Origin: Phoronis australis | Lineage: Eukaryota; Phoronida; Phoronidae | Direction: 5' to 3' | DNA: 39,748 nucleotides | Assembly: GCA_002633005.1 (NCBI GenBank) | Contig: NMRA01000063.1 | Coordinates: 320,635 to 360,382, forward strand | Shown here: piece after piece, positions 9,960 through 20,807 of the stretch | Layout of the letters: each line of letters opens with the position of its first letter | Numbering within the stretch: position 1 is the stretch's first letter | Notes under the pieces: model-generated | The model's input: the letters and a program-made list of their open reading frames with translations, nothing else | What the model was told of the DNA's origin: nothing | The model's database searches: none | Position numbers and translations under genes: made by a program

Positions 9960-12515
9960 ACCGGCAGCTCAGAGCACTGAATTAGCATAGATGAACGAGT
10001 TACCAATTTCAACTTAGAGTCCACCTCGGTATATACGGAAATGGACGTCTGTTGTTGTCTGCACTCTGGGTGCGACCCCTGGGGAACTTACAACGGGGTC
10101 AAAAAATGAGGTAGCCTAGATATTCGAGGTATCGACCGAAACTGATTTAAAACGAACAATATTACCGCACTGAACAACGAATGAACCATGATAGACGACT
10201 GAATTGCACTCTGGAAAGGGTCCGTCAGAAACACGAAAAGGACCCCAAAAATGAACTAGCTCGTACATTCTAGGTACCACAAAAAACAATTCCATGTGAT
10301 TCAATACATGTCACTGATCACTAAACTCCACGACAAAATACGCTCTGGGTTGCGCCCGTCAGAAACCCAAAAAATGTCGGCAATGCACCGTATGCCATTG
10401 AAAATTTGAGCTAGATTAAATATTCGAGGTGCCAGCTAAAACTGATTTAAAACGAACAATAGCACCTCACTGAACACTCATGACAGGCTTTGCACTCTGG
10501 AAAGAGCCCGCTAGAAACAAAAAACGACGCCCAAAATAGGAGCTAGCCCCTATATTCGAGGTACCACAATAAACAATTCCATGTGATTCAAAAAGAAGTT
10601 ACTGGTTACTAAATTGCCTTTGACGGACAAAAACCCATTCTGGATTGTACGTGCCAGCCCCAGAAATCTCAACCACGTAGTTCTTATGAAAACGCATGAT
10701 ATATTAATTAGATAATGATGATCCCGGTTAAATGTTGGTAGAGCTTTGTAGAATCAAGAATTTGGATAAGGAAGGTGTGATCACGTGCTTAGTTTGCAGT
10801 TCATGGCGAATTTTTGTATTTCCGTAATACTTTGTCGTGTACTGATGAGTGCCAAATGGATAGTAGCGGACAGTAAGCATTTTGGAAAATACACTCACGA
10901 TAACACTAAAACTTTGGGATACCAGGAATTGTCAAAAAAACCAACTCATTGAATGATAATTAAGACTGCAGCTAGTGTAGTATAATGAGGTATCGAAACT
11001 GCCAGCAGGAAAGATATACTTCAGCGACAACACATGGCCCCTAAATTTGCGTTAGCTCGAGGAACCAAGTAAAGGATTTCCAAAGAATCCTTTCATTTAG
11101 TTGACTACAAAACGACGCTTTTAACGAAAAGCAACAGACGTGTTTTTAAAAATAATCTCGAAATAGTCATCACATTGCTTTCAAACAGCCACCCAACAAA
11201 TAACAATGACATCCATGCATTGAGTTGGGTAAGTGGAAGGTAAGAAGCGTGACGACCTCTTCATGGGAACCTTGAGAATCCGTTTGATGATCAAATGCCA
11301 TAGTACCACTGTAAGAAAGGCTAATACAGTTTGTCGCCATGTCAGACCAACAAGAGTTTTCTCCCCAAGATTTGGTCCATGAAGGTCTTTCTACCATTCT
11401 TGTCGGAGGAAGGTTGACAAACTGTCCCTAAAATATCCCGTTCTGCATACCAGGAGTTTTTCAACAAGACATTTTTGAGTGTTAAATTCGTGTTATCTTG
11501 TTTCACGGAAAGAAGTTACATTTGTCCTAAATGAAAAGTTTAGGCCCTAAAAACAGGTGTGTTAAAGTAACTTTATTATTCTGTAGTATTTACCTACACG
11601 TATTGTTATCTGTAGTACTTGACTACACACGTGAATTAAAATTTTACAAAATTAAAAGTTTACCTTGTAAAAGAACCCAATACAGTATATACCTCGTGTT
11701 GCTGACATCGTACTGTGTACTTGCAAATTGGCAGGCTCTTTGCGGGCTGTCCCACTTTTTTGACTTTCCACCATTCAGACACACCGTCTAAATGTTTCGC
11801 TTTTTGACGCGCGGCTAAATTGACATACTATCATATACTATCATAATTTCCCTTCCGACATAGCCATTTATTCTCGCTCGACTAAAATGGAGAAAAACAA
11901 GACATTTTCTGTAGTTCATTATGCCACAGTAGCTGTGGTCTTAATCATCACTTAATGGGTTGTTTTTTGACAGTTCCTTGTATCCCGAAGTTTTAATGTT
12001 ATTAGGTATTATCCAACGTTTACTTTCCGACATCATCCATTTGGCAGTCAATAGTACCTCGCATATCTATTCTAGTTCAAATTTTCAATAGAATGCGATG
12101 GTTGACATTTTGGGGGGGGGGGGTGGCGGGCACAACCCAGAATTTATTTTGTCTGTCATGGGGAATTTAGTGATCAGTGACACGTATTGAATCACATGGA
12201 ATTGTTTTTTTGTGGTATCTCGAATGTATGAGCTAGCTCATTTTTTGGGGTCCTTTTTGTTTCTGCCGGACCCTTTCCAGAGTGCAATTTGTCTGTCATG
12301 GGTCATTCGGTGTTCATTGCGGTAATGTTCGTTTTAACTCGAATATCTAGCTAGCTCATTTTTACCCCCTTGTAAGGTCCTCAGGGGTCGCACCCAGAGT
12401 GCAGACAACGGCAGACGTCCATTTCCGTATATACTGAGGTCTTGAGGTGGATTCTAACTGCTCCTATGGTCAGATGTTGGTAGGCCTACCTTGTTCATCT
12501 ATGCTACGTGCTCTG
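9960..12515. mobile_element. Large imperfect inverted-repeat element, probably a non-autonomous DNA transposon
   Basis: The right arm (about 11,910-12,515) is the reverse complement of much of the left arm (about 9,960-10,995). An exact 20-bp anchor is TATACGGAAATGGACGTCTG at 10033-10052, with its complement at 12412-12431. Other paired blocks include AATTCCATGTGATTCA, GCACTCTGGAAAGGGTCCG and TGCCAAATGGAT. The left arm is longer because a block of about 300 bp is present twice: 10,090-10,350 and again, more diverged, at 10,400-10,660. About 0.9 kb lies between the arms and encodes nothing recognisable; a 75-codon minus-strand frame at 11170-11397 is unassigned. I found no target-site duplication or transposase. 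Arms that extend to the ends with no coding core suggest a foldback-like or long-TIR non-autonomous element. Confidence 0.75.
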
Positions 12516-13479
12516 GGCTACCAGTCTAAAATGCAATGCAGCAAACGCGTCCCAGTCTCTCAATAACGCTTTACACTCTCGACATTTCGCGAGCTGATGA
12601 TCATGTGACGTATTTTCATGTAAAAATATATCACAAACTCGTTCTTCCCGGCGTCGTCCGCGGCTTTTACTCCTTGAAAAGAAGACATGTCACTGTCAAG
12701 TCTCAAACTGTAACACGACATATGATTGCGTTGTTGGTAATGAAGTAAGAGAGATTCCACGGTGTCATATGAAAATAATATTTAAACACTGAGTTCATGT
12801 TGGATGTTTGAGACAGCTCAGCTCAGTTCAGTTTTATCCCCCGGGTCGTTAAATCCCGTCCCACAGACTCACAGTCTCAAGCGGAAAAAATTACTGAGAG
12901 ACGGGGGCCGGTCGCGTTTGCGATCATACTAGCTTTCTTGTGAGTGCAATGTTCACAGTTACCGGTAATGGACACTACACGTACTCCCTTCTTTCTATCT
13001 AGTTTGTTGATTGGCTTCGTAAAAAGACAAAGCAAAGCTTTTATGAGACAAGCCGTTCTTCGTGCATTTATCTACCGTCACGGTTACTAACGTGCATGGT
13101 CTCCCCAACGTGGCTTCAATAAAAAGTAATTTCTTGTCTCTAGGGAAGAACCAAGGAGTGTAGAAGTATACTACAACACTCTTTGGAAGAAATTTACGTG
13201 AGGCCTCGATCGGGTTCCACTAGTTTGTGACTAGAACCGTACCCGTCTGCTTATTGTATGCGCCGCCCTGCATGGTTTGAAGCAATGTAACAAACTGTCT
13301 CAATATAGTCTTTCATTGCAAGATTAAAAATCTATTCATCAGTATTTCACTATGGACTTCAAAACTGGTTCCCATATCACGCCGCTCACTGAATTTTTCT
13401 TAAACTGTCTTCAATCAAAACTAATGACCCATGGGTAATTTTTCACAATTAAAATGACCCCAGGACACATTTTATTTTT
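12516..13479. other. No gene recognised
   Basis: A GC-richer patch lies at about 12820-13280. Two opposing open frames (12536-12748 plus, 12560-12760 minus) cover the same DNA and match no family. I see no reliable promoter or exon. Confidence 0.35.
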
Positions 13480-13952
13480 AAAAAATGACCCGGGTGGCTT
13501 TTTGATGGGGTCTAAATTTAATGTGAACCACTGTGAAAAAGTGACCTCATGGGGCTATTTTACATATAAATAAATGACAAGATTTTTAAAGATAAAAAGC
13601 AAATAACAGAGTTCGTTTCTTGTGGATCGCTCGGGATTCCCAGCGTACAAAAATTCTCCTCTCACGCACGCTATTCGATCTCTCTCACAGTGAGCTCCCC
13701 CCCCCNAGCCCCCCCCCCGTGGAGGGGGGGGGGCGCAAGTCACCCCCAGACATAAACATCCGTGTATCGAACATTGTTGATAGACCCCCTATTGTGGATA
13801 TCATGTTTGCTTATCCCAACCTCCTGTTGCGGGGGAACCGTTGAATAATGACAGGAAAAGTTTGCACGGACGCCGGGTCATTTTTTCATGGGTTGAAAAT
13901 TCTTCACAATAAATTTAGACTCCGCCAAAAAAACTATCCGGTGCCATTTTTA
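13480..13952. repeat. Inverted repeat (MITE-like) around a poly-C/poly-G tract with an N
   Basis: The left arm (about 13480-13546, containing GGGTCTAAATTTAATGTGAA) pairs with the right arm (about 13872-13952, containing TTCACAATAAATTTAGACTC). Between them is a run of C and then of G separated by an ambiguous base at 13706, so the true length there is unknown. A second nested pair, CCTATTGTGGA (13788-13798) with its complement at 14121-14131, shows further palindromic structure to the right. Flanking short copies of AAAATGACCC at 13451 and 13482 indicate more than one round of duplication. Confidence 0.65.
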
Positions 13953-14402
13953 GTGCTACACCGTAGTGAACTGATGGTCTCGAATTGTTTCAAACCTCGA
14001 CTACACCATTAAATACTGAGGTGAAGCTGAACGGCAAAAAACTGCTCTTTCAGTCATCGTTTCTATAGGCTTTACGAAATTTTCCTTTCTATTTTTATAA
14101 CAACAAAACTCATAACAATGTCCACAATAGGTGGTAACGATGAAAGACAAGACCATGATCCAAAGCTTCGCCGAGAAAAAAAAATTAAACCACTTACAAC
14201 CATGAAGTTGTCAAAGTAAATGTGATTTGTCAGGACAAATAACTGCCACTGCTTTAGTGGTAAAATTAGAGGCAAGTATGCGCCCAAAGCCCATCGTATC
14301 GCCTTCAGCGCTGAATTTCAAAAGTGCATTGAACTCGCAACACCTGACTCACAAACATGGGAGCCTACTTTTTGACTCACGAGGGGGTATTTGTATAGTC
14401 TG

Positions 14403-14600
14403 CAGTGGCGGATCTTGGATGTCGGAGAAAGAGGGTCTAACCACACATATTCGAAGGCAAAGGTCCGCGTGTATCCCAAGGAAAATAGGGGTGTAACGCT
14501 CAGAGACGATATGCTGGTGGCGATTTTAGTCGCCTGTGGGGTGTGTGCCCGGGGCCCTTCGCCACCCCCCACCCCATTCCATGACTCGGCGAGCATACCT
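14403..14600 (+). mobile_element. hAT-like element terminus, partial
   Basis: Sequence starting CAGTGGCGGATCTTGGATGT resembles the CAGGGGCGGATC-type terminal repeats of hAT-like non-autonomous elements, also seen in this window at 19593 (complement) and 38593. I could not find the opposite end, so the element is truncated or diverged. A 137-codon plus-strand open frame at 14391-14804 reads through the terminus and is not a believable gene. Confidence 0.45.
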
Positions 14601-14717
14601 GTGGTCGCTCGCGCTGAAATATTCGGCAACAATGCTGTCGTCAGCGTAGCCAATGCCGTAAGTTATAGTATCGAGACTACGCCCTACATATACCGTCACT
14701 TTCGGCGCCTAGATGTC

Positions 14718-14885
14718 ACGTTAAAATGTAAAAAGGTAGTTGCTACGATAAAATGTAAGGTGGTTGGCTGCAACTACTTGCGCTTACGCCCCACTATGCC
14801 GTAACTTACGGTGAGTAGGCGCTACGTTAAAAAAGCAAAAGGGTGGTTGGCTGCGCCTACGTGCTCCTACGCCCCACTAGGCCTA
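14718..14885. repeat. Diverged direct repeats
   Basis: Three partial copies begin ACGTTAAAATGTAAAAAGGT (14718), ACGATAAAATGTAAGG (14745) and ACGTTAAAAAAGCAAAAGGG (about 14823). The last two continue GGTGGTTGGCTGC and end in TACGCCCCACTA. Not coding. Confidence 0.65.
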
Positions 14886-15645
14886 CAGCACTGAATTCTG
14901 TTGGAGCCAAGGCTCTACAAGTATACTCGTCAAAGCGTGTCATTACTCAGCATGGACTCGAACTGCCAACACCCATAAGCACCGTCAAGTTGAGACATAT
15001 TTCTTAGCCGATAGTGGTCTATACCAAAAGTCAATGTTGGCCTATCACAAAAATTCTCAAATTTGGAGACTGGAGGATTTTATCTAGTTAATGTTGCCAA
15101 AATGTTATCGAATTTTCTTTATATGTAACAATTATCGATTCACTATGATTTTTTTTACTTCTTTTCCACTGTGCTACCAGTGATACGCATGCAGTAGTAT
15201 ATTAACATGAGTAAGACGAGATTAAATTGAATAATCAGGATAGCTGGAAAACTACACTTTTCGTGACATTTCTGATGTGAAATAATTTACCTGCGTTCTG
15301 CGAAGGACTCGCAAGGCCGTTTTCATCAGGAACCTTAAGAAAAAAAAAACATTTTTTCACTAGTTGCAATTTTTTATTTCCTGAATTTATCCCAGGCCAC
15401 ATAACGTGGCTTATAGTTTCTTATAAGCAAATTACAGAAGGCGTTTAGGCTTTTTCGTTTATGCAACAAATTACGCACAACTAATTAATTTCAGACGTGA
15501 TCTCCCATTTGGCACGCATCAAACCTCTTTGACCACCTAAAGAGAACGATTAAAGGAATCCGTTGTCTTGCCAACCGTTGCGCACTGGGCAACTTCTGTA
15601 ACCTTCTGATAAATAATTTATGCACCAGTCCACAAGGCACAGTGT
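14886..15645. other. ZCCHC24 upstream region
   Basis: Non-coding sequence before the ZCCHC24 promoter. A 61-codon minus-strand frame (15491-15676) overlaps the promoter and has no recognised similarity. No CpG-dense island is evident. Confidence 0.4.
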
Positions 15646-15740
15646 CCCGATTGGCTGTTGAGAGGAATCTTGACATTTGATTGACACCACCAGATGTGTT
15701 TCTTATAAATATACATACTGAATTGAACTTCCGTCCAAGT
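15646..15740 (+). promoter_or_regulatory. ZCCHC24 core promoter: inverted CCAAT box and TATA box
   Basis: An inverted CCAAT box, CGATTGGCTG, lies at about 15649-15658 and a TATA box, TATAAAT, at 15704-15710. By the usual spacing of about 30 bp, transcription would start near 15735 and give a 5' leader of about 50 nt before the ATG at 15788. An E-box-like CAGATG lies at about 15691. The TATA-CCAAT distance (about 50 bp) is typical of an RNA polymerase II promoter. This is inferred from motifs and position only. Confidence 0.6.
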
Positions 15741-15771
15741 CGGTGAAGAAACCATCAGGGGAGGTGCATCG

Positions 15772-15864
15772 ATGATCTACTCCGGGAATGTCGGTGAACA
15801 ACTTAGCGTCCATGAGCACGCTAGACACCAATGCGTCCGTGTACCAGCCGTCGCAACTCCTTAA
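15772..15864 (+). other. uORF overlapping the ZCCHC24 start
   Basis: An ATG at 15772 in a weak context (T at -3) opens a 30-codon frame (MIYSGNVGEQLSVHEHARHQ and ten more) ending in TAA at 15862-15864. It lies in a different frame and overlaps the first 25 codons of the main frame. If the transcript starts near 15735 as the TATA box implies, ribosomes meet this ATG first, so main-frame translation would need leaky scanning. Whether it is used is unknown. Confidence 0.55.
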
Positions 15865-16030
15865 CTGGGTCTATATGAACTTGGCGCCGCAAAATCAGCT
15901 GGCCACGGATCAGCCATCGTTTCCCAACTACGCAGACAGTTCCGCGCCAACGTTCCACCATCACCAGCAACCGGCATACCCTGCTCAGCTGTTGGCAGCT
16001 CACAACCCAGATCCATGGACGACACAAGCT
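15788..16030 (+). CDS. ZCCHC24: ZCCHC24 coding exon 1
   Basis: The ORF opens at ATG 15788 (G at -3) and runs 81 codons in phase 0 to the donor CAAGCT|GTAAGT. It contains ASVYQPSQLLNWVYMNL at about residues 16-33, almost identical to the N-terminal SVYQPxQLLNWVY block of vertebrate ZCCHC24. The rest, rich in Q, H, P and A (FHHHQQPAYPAQLLAAHNP), looks disordered. A second methionine at residue 9 (15812, MSTLDTNASVYQ) aligns better with the vertebrate N-terminus, as I remember it, but has a poor context (T at -3); the upstream ATG is taken here. ZCCHC24 is a small zinc-knuckle protein whose biochemical role is not well defined; RNA binding is suggested by its domain. Confidence 0.88.
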
Positions 16031-16207
16031 GTAAGTTTTCACCTCAGGTTGAGCCGCCAATAATCCCGTGTGCTATGTGTTTAAGTATTCCTTTCCTGAT
16101 AACAAGTTTTTTAAAATTGTCTCTTTGTAAGCAGAAAAATTGATATTAAGCCGTTTTCGAGTGATCTGAATTATATTCCGATTTACATCTATTTTCTGGA
16201 GATATTA

Positions 16208-16265
16208 GATAATTGAGTTTTGTTATTTATTTAGTTTTGTTATTTATTTAGTTTTGATATTTATT
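16208..16265. repeat. 18-bp AT-rich tandem repeat, three copies
   Basis: Three units of TAGTTTTGTTATTTATTT type follow one another, the third with GATATT in place of GTTATT. Confidence 0.85.
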
Positions 16266-16532
16266 TTCTTCCAAAACTAAACTCAGAGTTTACTTGACAA
16301 TGTAATATGAAGCGTATTTTTGATATCTATATTCTATATCCATCCCGATAATTAAAATAATAATCACTGATAATGTGAATTGGCAGAGGTTCCTAAAATT
16401 AAATACTTGTGTTTTTCAGTTGTAACTTAATGCTAGTTATGATTATTATAACTCAATGTGATTATGATACAACAAAATATAGTTAAATCACAATATAATG
16501 GTGAAGCTAAAAACAGGAGTGTTGTCATTTTT

Positions 16533-16602
16533 GCAGCTTCCTACTACTACTACATATAACTTCAAGTGCAGCTTCCTACTACTACTACATATAACTTCAA
16601 GT
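16533..16602. repeat. 35-bp perfect direct duplication
   Basis: Two adjacent identical 35-bp units (16533-16567, 16568-16602) begin GCAGCTTCCTACTACTACTA and end AACTTCAAGT. Identity of the copies suggests a recent event. Confidence 0.95.
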
Positions 16603-19281
16603 GATGAGCAGTGTTCATTTTCTCATCATTTGTACGAATTAGAAAAGAAAAATGATATTTCAACCAGAAAAATGAGAACCAATTACTTGTGTAAGTAAGA
16701 TATCATTTGTGTGAGACTGTTTTCATTCTGTGAAAGGCATAAACAGTGGTCAAGCTTTGTTATACAGTGTGGCAGAAAAACTGGGAATTCTGAACAGTTT
16801 TTGATAATTTTGTCCAATTATTTTTGTGGGAAATTAAGATTTTACCATGTATCTAAAGCCTGCTCCAAATAGTGTTTGCAATCTTGGTGGTCTAACAAGA
16901 AGGAACCTGGTTTTCATAACTTACTGGTGGTGAACACAACAGAGCAGGCATTGTTTTATTTTATCACAACAAACAATGACAGTTAAATGTCAGTAGTGTT
17001 TGTAAATCTGTTGATCATTTGGGGTCATTGTTATACAGTTATGTAATACTGTACTTGGATTTGTGTTGGGATGTGGAACTTGTTAAAATTCTAACCAACT
17101 GTCTGCTTTCATTCATAACTTTAAATAGGTTTGAAAGGTCACCAGACTGATTAAGTAATGAGTGCTGATAAGTAAATGAACTATGGAAACTCATTGAAGC
17201 TTCAGAAGATTTGAAAACTACAATCCTTTTACTATTTTTATGTATGACCTAAGATATTTCAATAGAAAAAATCTCATGTTGTGCATATACATTCTTTCTT
17301 TCTTCAAAACAAAGTGCAATTTTCAATTATACATTTTCACCTCATTGCCTCAATCATTAAAATGGAACAGCACCCAGACATTATATACAGCTATCATAAA
17401 AGTTCCTCTTTCACTGTGTCCACTAGCCCCAGAATGTGTATTGGTAGTGGTTTTCTGCCTTTCTCATTGCTAAATTTGAACAGAAATTAATAGCCTTTTT
17501 ATGGTTCCCGTTTCTTATTCTGTGTTATTTTTTGTTTAACCTATGTATGGATTAGTGCCATTTCAGTACAAGATTTCAATTGTCCCTTCACTGCAACTGT
17601 TTGAAGCTTCATCTAGTGCCTTCTTTGAAAGTCATTGTTTTTGTTTATGTTTTAGAGTGGAACTTTTCGTTTTGGTTTTATAATTATAATATAATATGGC
17701 GAGTTAGCATGGACAGAATGGAGTTCATTGATTGTTTCGAGGGTAGTAGCATAGCTAGTTTGACCTAATTAACACTGCATTGGTCTTTATTCTTCACAGA
17801 ATATTGAGGGTGACTTTGGAATAGTCTGCTACTTTAAATCACGTCAAATCATTTTGCTGTACTTATTCAATATTACTGAAGATTTTTAGGGACCGTTCCC
17901 AATTTTTGAGTCATGTCAGATTCTTTGGTAGGGCACTACTAATCGGTTGATAGGAAGCTGTTGTTCTACTAATTGCAGCAACCCCTATGTTACTTTTTCT
18001 CTTACTCTTATAAATACTGGCAATAGGAGGCGCTAAAGCATGTTCTTCCTATAGACCCAACTCATGCGACGGACATTAAAATCCAAAGCGAGGCTCAGTG
18101 CGATAAACAAAGCGGAAATTTACATTGCGTGAGTTAAATGGCCAGTCTTTAGAGTCCAACCAAGATATTAAATCTTAAAAATGTGTCGATAATTAACCAC
18201 AGAGACGTAGAAAAATACATTAGAGAACAAGTCAATGCACCAAAGAGTTGTCTGATGAAAAGGTATAAGTTTTTTTTCGGAAAACTATGTTCGAAACATG
18301 AAAAGTAAATATGACCAAACTGCGGCGATCGTCATGATAGTGTTACTGATTACGTATTATGCTGAATGCAGGGTTACGTTTCATCTTGTAAATTGTTGAT
18401 AAAAATGCTTTCTACATCTGCTTGTATTGTTGACGAGTTGAAGATATATTCGACAGTCTATCCTCCCATTTTGTTGTCATGTGCAATTAGTCACATCTGG
18501 TTTAATTTGTTGATCAAAAACATCAACATCAAGCATATAGCATATGTCCTGGTGAGGTAGGGACTACTGGGACTAACAAGTGATTCGTTATTGATCTGAA
18601 AGAATAACTGATGTTATTAAATATATTTTTTTATTAAAATAAAAAACCAGGCTCATAATTAAAAATAAACATTATTTGACCATTTTTTAAAGTTTGAAAA
18701 AAATAAAAAACGAGCACAGCCTTAGAAATCGCTTTCGCATTATATCCAGATTCTCATTCACTCCCTTGCACAATTCACAAGTAATTATTTGACCATCAAT
18801 ACTGCTTTCTTGGTTTTAATAATTCTTATAAACGTTCATGTGTTAGGTTTCAAATATCAGTCTGTACTAAGTTGAATTTTAAAATTAAAACACCCAACTC
18901 GTTCGTCCAAAGCATAACCTTGTTTTTGAGCTCAATTTCAGTTAACTGCACAGTGCAAGCATAGTTATCATGTTTCTTCAGGGGCCTCGTCAAAGGTGCT
19001 TGTGTACCTTTGTGAGAGGGGCATTTTTTGCTGAGTGAGGGGAAATAACTACCTCCCGAACCTAATCAATAGCACACAAGTACTGTTCTCTTTGAAATTG
19101 TCACCTGTGTGGATACAGTTGATTTGAACTTCGGAGAGAACTTTTCAATCACTAGGGGAATTTTTAGGGCCTCGTGGGGGGAATATTGGGGGGATTTTTC
19201 AATATTTTTGAAAGGGGAATAGGGCTGATATTTGGCCCCAAAATCGAGGGATTGAGGGCCCTGTCTTTTTTGGAAAGAAAC

Positions 19282-19593
19282 CAGTGGCAGACTTAGGGGG
19301 GGGGGTCAAGAGGGCCATGGCTCACCTAAAATTCTACCAGATACCATTTGGGAGTTCGGGTGCGCGCAAACAGGGGCTCGTCGGGGGCGAATAAACAACA
19401 CATAGGCCCTGAGCATTTGAACAAATTCCGTGTACGTTTTTTTTCTTTTTTTTAGTCAACAGGAGGTCCGCAACCCCAAACACATTCGAGGCCTCTGCAT
19501 CCCCCTATTTAGGCTGGGCGCGCGCATCTGTCGAAATTCTGGTTATTCCCGTGCCCTGGCCCCACCTAACTCAAAATCCTGGATACGCCCCTG
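19282..19593. mobile_element. Short hAT-like non-autonomous element with 5-bp target duplication
   Basis: The left end is CAGTGGCAGACTTAGG and the right end is the complement of CAGGGGCGTATCCAGG, so about 10 of 16 terminal bases pair. Both ends are flanked by GAAAC (19277-19281 and 19594-19598), a plausible 5-bp target-site duplication. The 312 bp encode no transposase. A 63-codon frame running from 19430 out past the right end is spurious. Typical hAT elements duplicate 8 bp, so the superfamily is uncertain; some hAT-related groups are reported with shorter duplications. Confidence 0.65.
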
Positions 19594-19621
19594 GAAACAT
19601 GAATCATCTGTCAACCTGTAG

Positions 19622-20062
19622 TCATGAAAACACAGCCTGGCTGAACGAAGATTCTCCGGTGGATGCTATGACGCTCGGCAACCGAGATGCGACAACATAT
19701 GACCTAACTTTTCGAAAACATTTATAAATTTTACACGGACATATTTTCCTTCGTCGCGCGTATAGCAACGACCCAAAGCTTCCGAATCTCAGCGTCCTCA
19801 GGGTTTGTAAAACAGACAGTTGAGTGTCCATATTTTTTCTAGCCATTTGAGCAAAACGGAATACAACCAGTATACCGATAAGCCAACAGAGATATCGTAG
19901 CGAGCCTCGTTTTGGAATGCGCCTCCTGTCGGCGTGAATTAGGTCTATATACAACAAACGATTGTGGTATCGATCCTTACTTCTTGGCGCATTGTTAGTA
20001 GAAAACTGAGGTGCACATAACTGTGAAAAATAATGATAAAACGAAGTGCTGGTTAGTGCCAA
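19622..20062 (-). other. Unassigned 146-codon open frame, possible type II membrane segment
   Basis: The longest open frame in the window lies on the minus strand between a hAT-like element and a LINE fragment. After about 45 residues it reads RRRIPKRGSLRYLCWLIGIL followed by VVFRFAQMARKNMDTQLSV. A basic cluster, a single hydrophobic stretch and then polar sequence is the layout of a type II membrane protein such as a Golgi glycosyltransferase. There is no catalytic motif and the remainder (LRTLRFGSFGSLLYARRRKI) is unfamiliar. On the minus strand, TTTTTCACAG lies just inside the start and could be an acceptor. It could equally be chance or part of an unrecognised transposon. Confidence 0.2.
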
Positions 20063-20126
20063 GATAAAACAGGTCTTAATGATTACTGTGTAAGATTGAT
20101 GTTCAGGATGTGACGTGTGAATATTT

Positions 20127-20670
20127 CTATTGTTTCTGATGAGATGGCGAATTATGGGAGTCTATTCCAGAGTAAAATGGTAGATGGAAAGAAAGAGTTT
20201 GCGTAGTATGTGGTGCGGATGTATAATCTCTCAAAGGTATGAGAGTGGGAGTTTGGTGATCTGGAGGTATGTAGGAGTGGAAGGTATGAGTGAGGAATAG
20301 CAACCAGGTTATGTACGGTCTTGTACAGAAGGGACAGTTTGTTGTGAGCTCGTCTTTCCTGGAGGGTGGGCTAATTGAGAGTTTTGAGCATGGATGAAGC
20401 AGAGGAGTACCTTGAGTGGTCATTTAAAACGAACCTGGCTGCTCTCCGCTGTATTTTTTCTATTTTTTCATTGTTTGTGAGAAAAGATGGATCCCAGACG
20501 GAGGAGGAGTATTCTAGTTTTGGTCTAACAAGTGAAGTCTAGGCAAGGGCTTTTGTTTTTTGAAGAGCTTATTTGAGATCTGCTTAATGAAGCCCAGAGT
20601 TTTGTTTGCCTTTGAGGTGATTGTGTCTATATGAGTGTTCCACAATAAATTATTGGGAGAGTGACCCCTG
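20127..20670 (-). pseudogene. Non-LTR retrotransposon reverse-transcriptase tail, decayed
   Basis: Reading the minus strand from about 20670 down, fragments of a LINE ORF2 C-terminus appear in order. NTHIDTITSKANKTLGFIKQ lies in one frame. After a shift come SLVRPKLEYSSSVWDPSF, then NNEKIEKIQRRAARFVLNDH, then TLQERRAHNKLSLLYKTVHN, and SFFPSTILLWNRLP near the end. The L-RPKLEYASSVWDP and IQRRAARFV motifs are typical of the post-thumb region of CR1/Jockey-type elements in aquatic animals. At least one frameshift and one in-frame TAG (after MLKTLN, where a tryptophan is expected) show it is dead. The catalytic fingers and palm are missing; 5' truncation is usual for LINEs. The 3' end and any tail are not clear. 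Confidence 0.88.
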
Positions 20671-20807
20671 ATGTTAGTACAAAGAAAGATGAAATGGTGA
20701 CTTCATGCACTGGTAAATGATATTTAAGACGTCAATGTTAAGTTCCAAGGAAATTCAAATATTTCAAGCTACCTCTGTACCACATATGGATAAGTAGACG
20801 ACATTAC

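Larger units (their letters stand above)
16031..19281. other. First part of the 22-kb ZCCHC24 intron
   Basis: Intron sequence rich in AT, beginning with the donor GTAAGT. Short open frames (for example 17240-17490, 17580-17768, 18366-18560) have no recognised similarity or paired splice sites. Tandem repeats are listed separately. GAGGCGCTAAAG at about 18029 lies in a GC-richer patch of unknown origin. Confidence 0.5.

Noticed and set aside
12111-12123. G-runs here and near 19297, 21991 and 38621 as functional G-quadruplexes
   Set aside because: They are single homopolymer runs next to transposon termini or repeats and may also be sequencing-length errors. No set of four spaced G-tracts was clear enough to claim.
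14391-14804. 137-codon plus-strand open frame
   Set aside because: It reads through a hAT-like terminus and tandem repeats and overlaps a 111-codon minus frame. No conserved motif.
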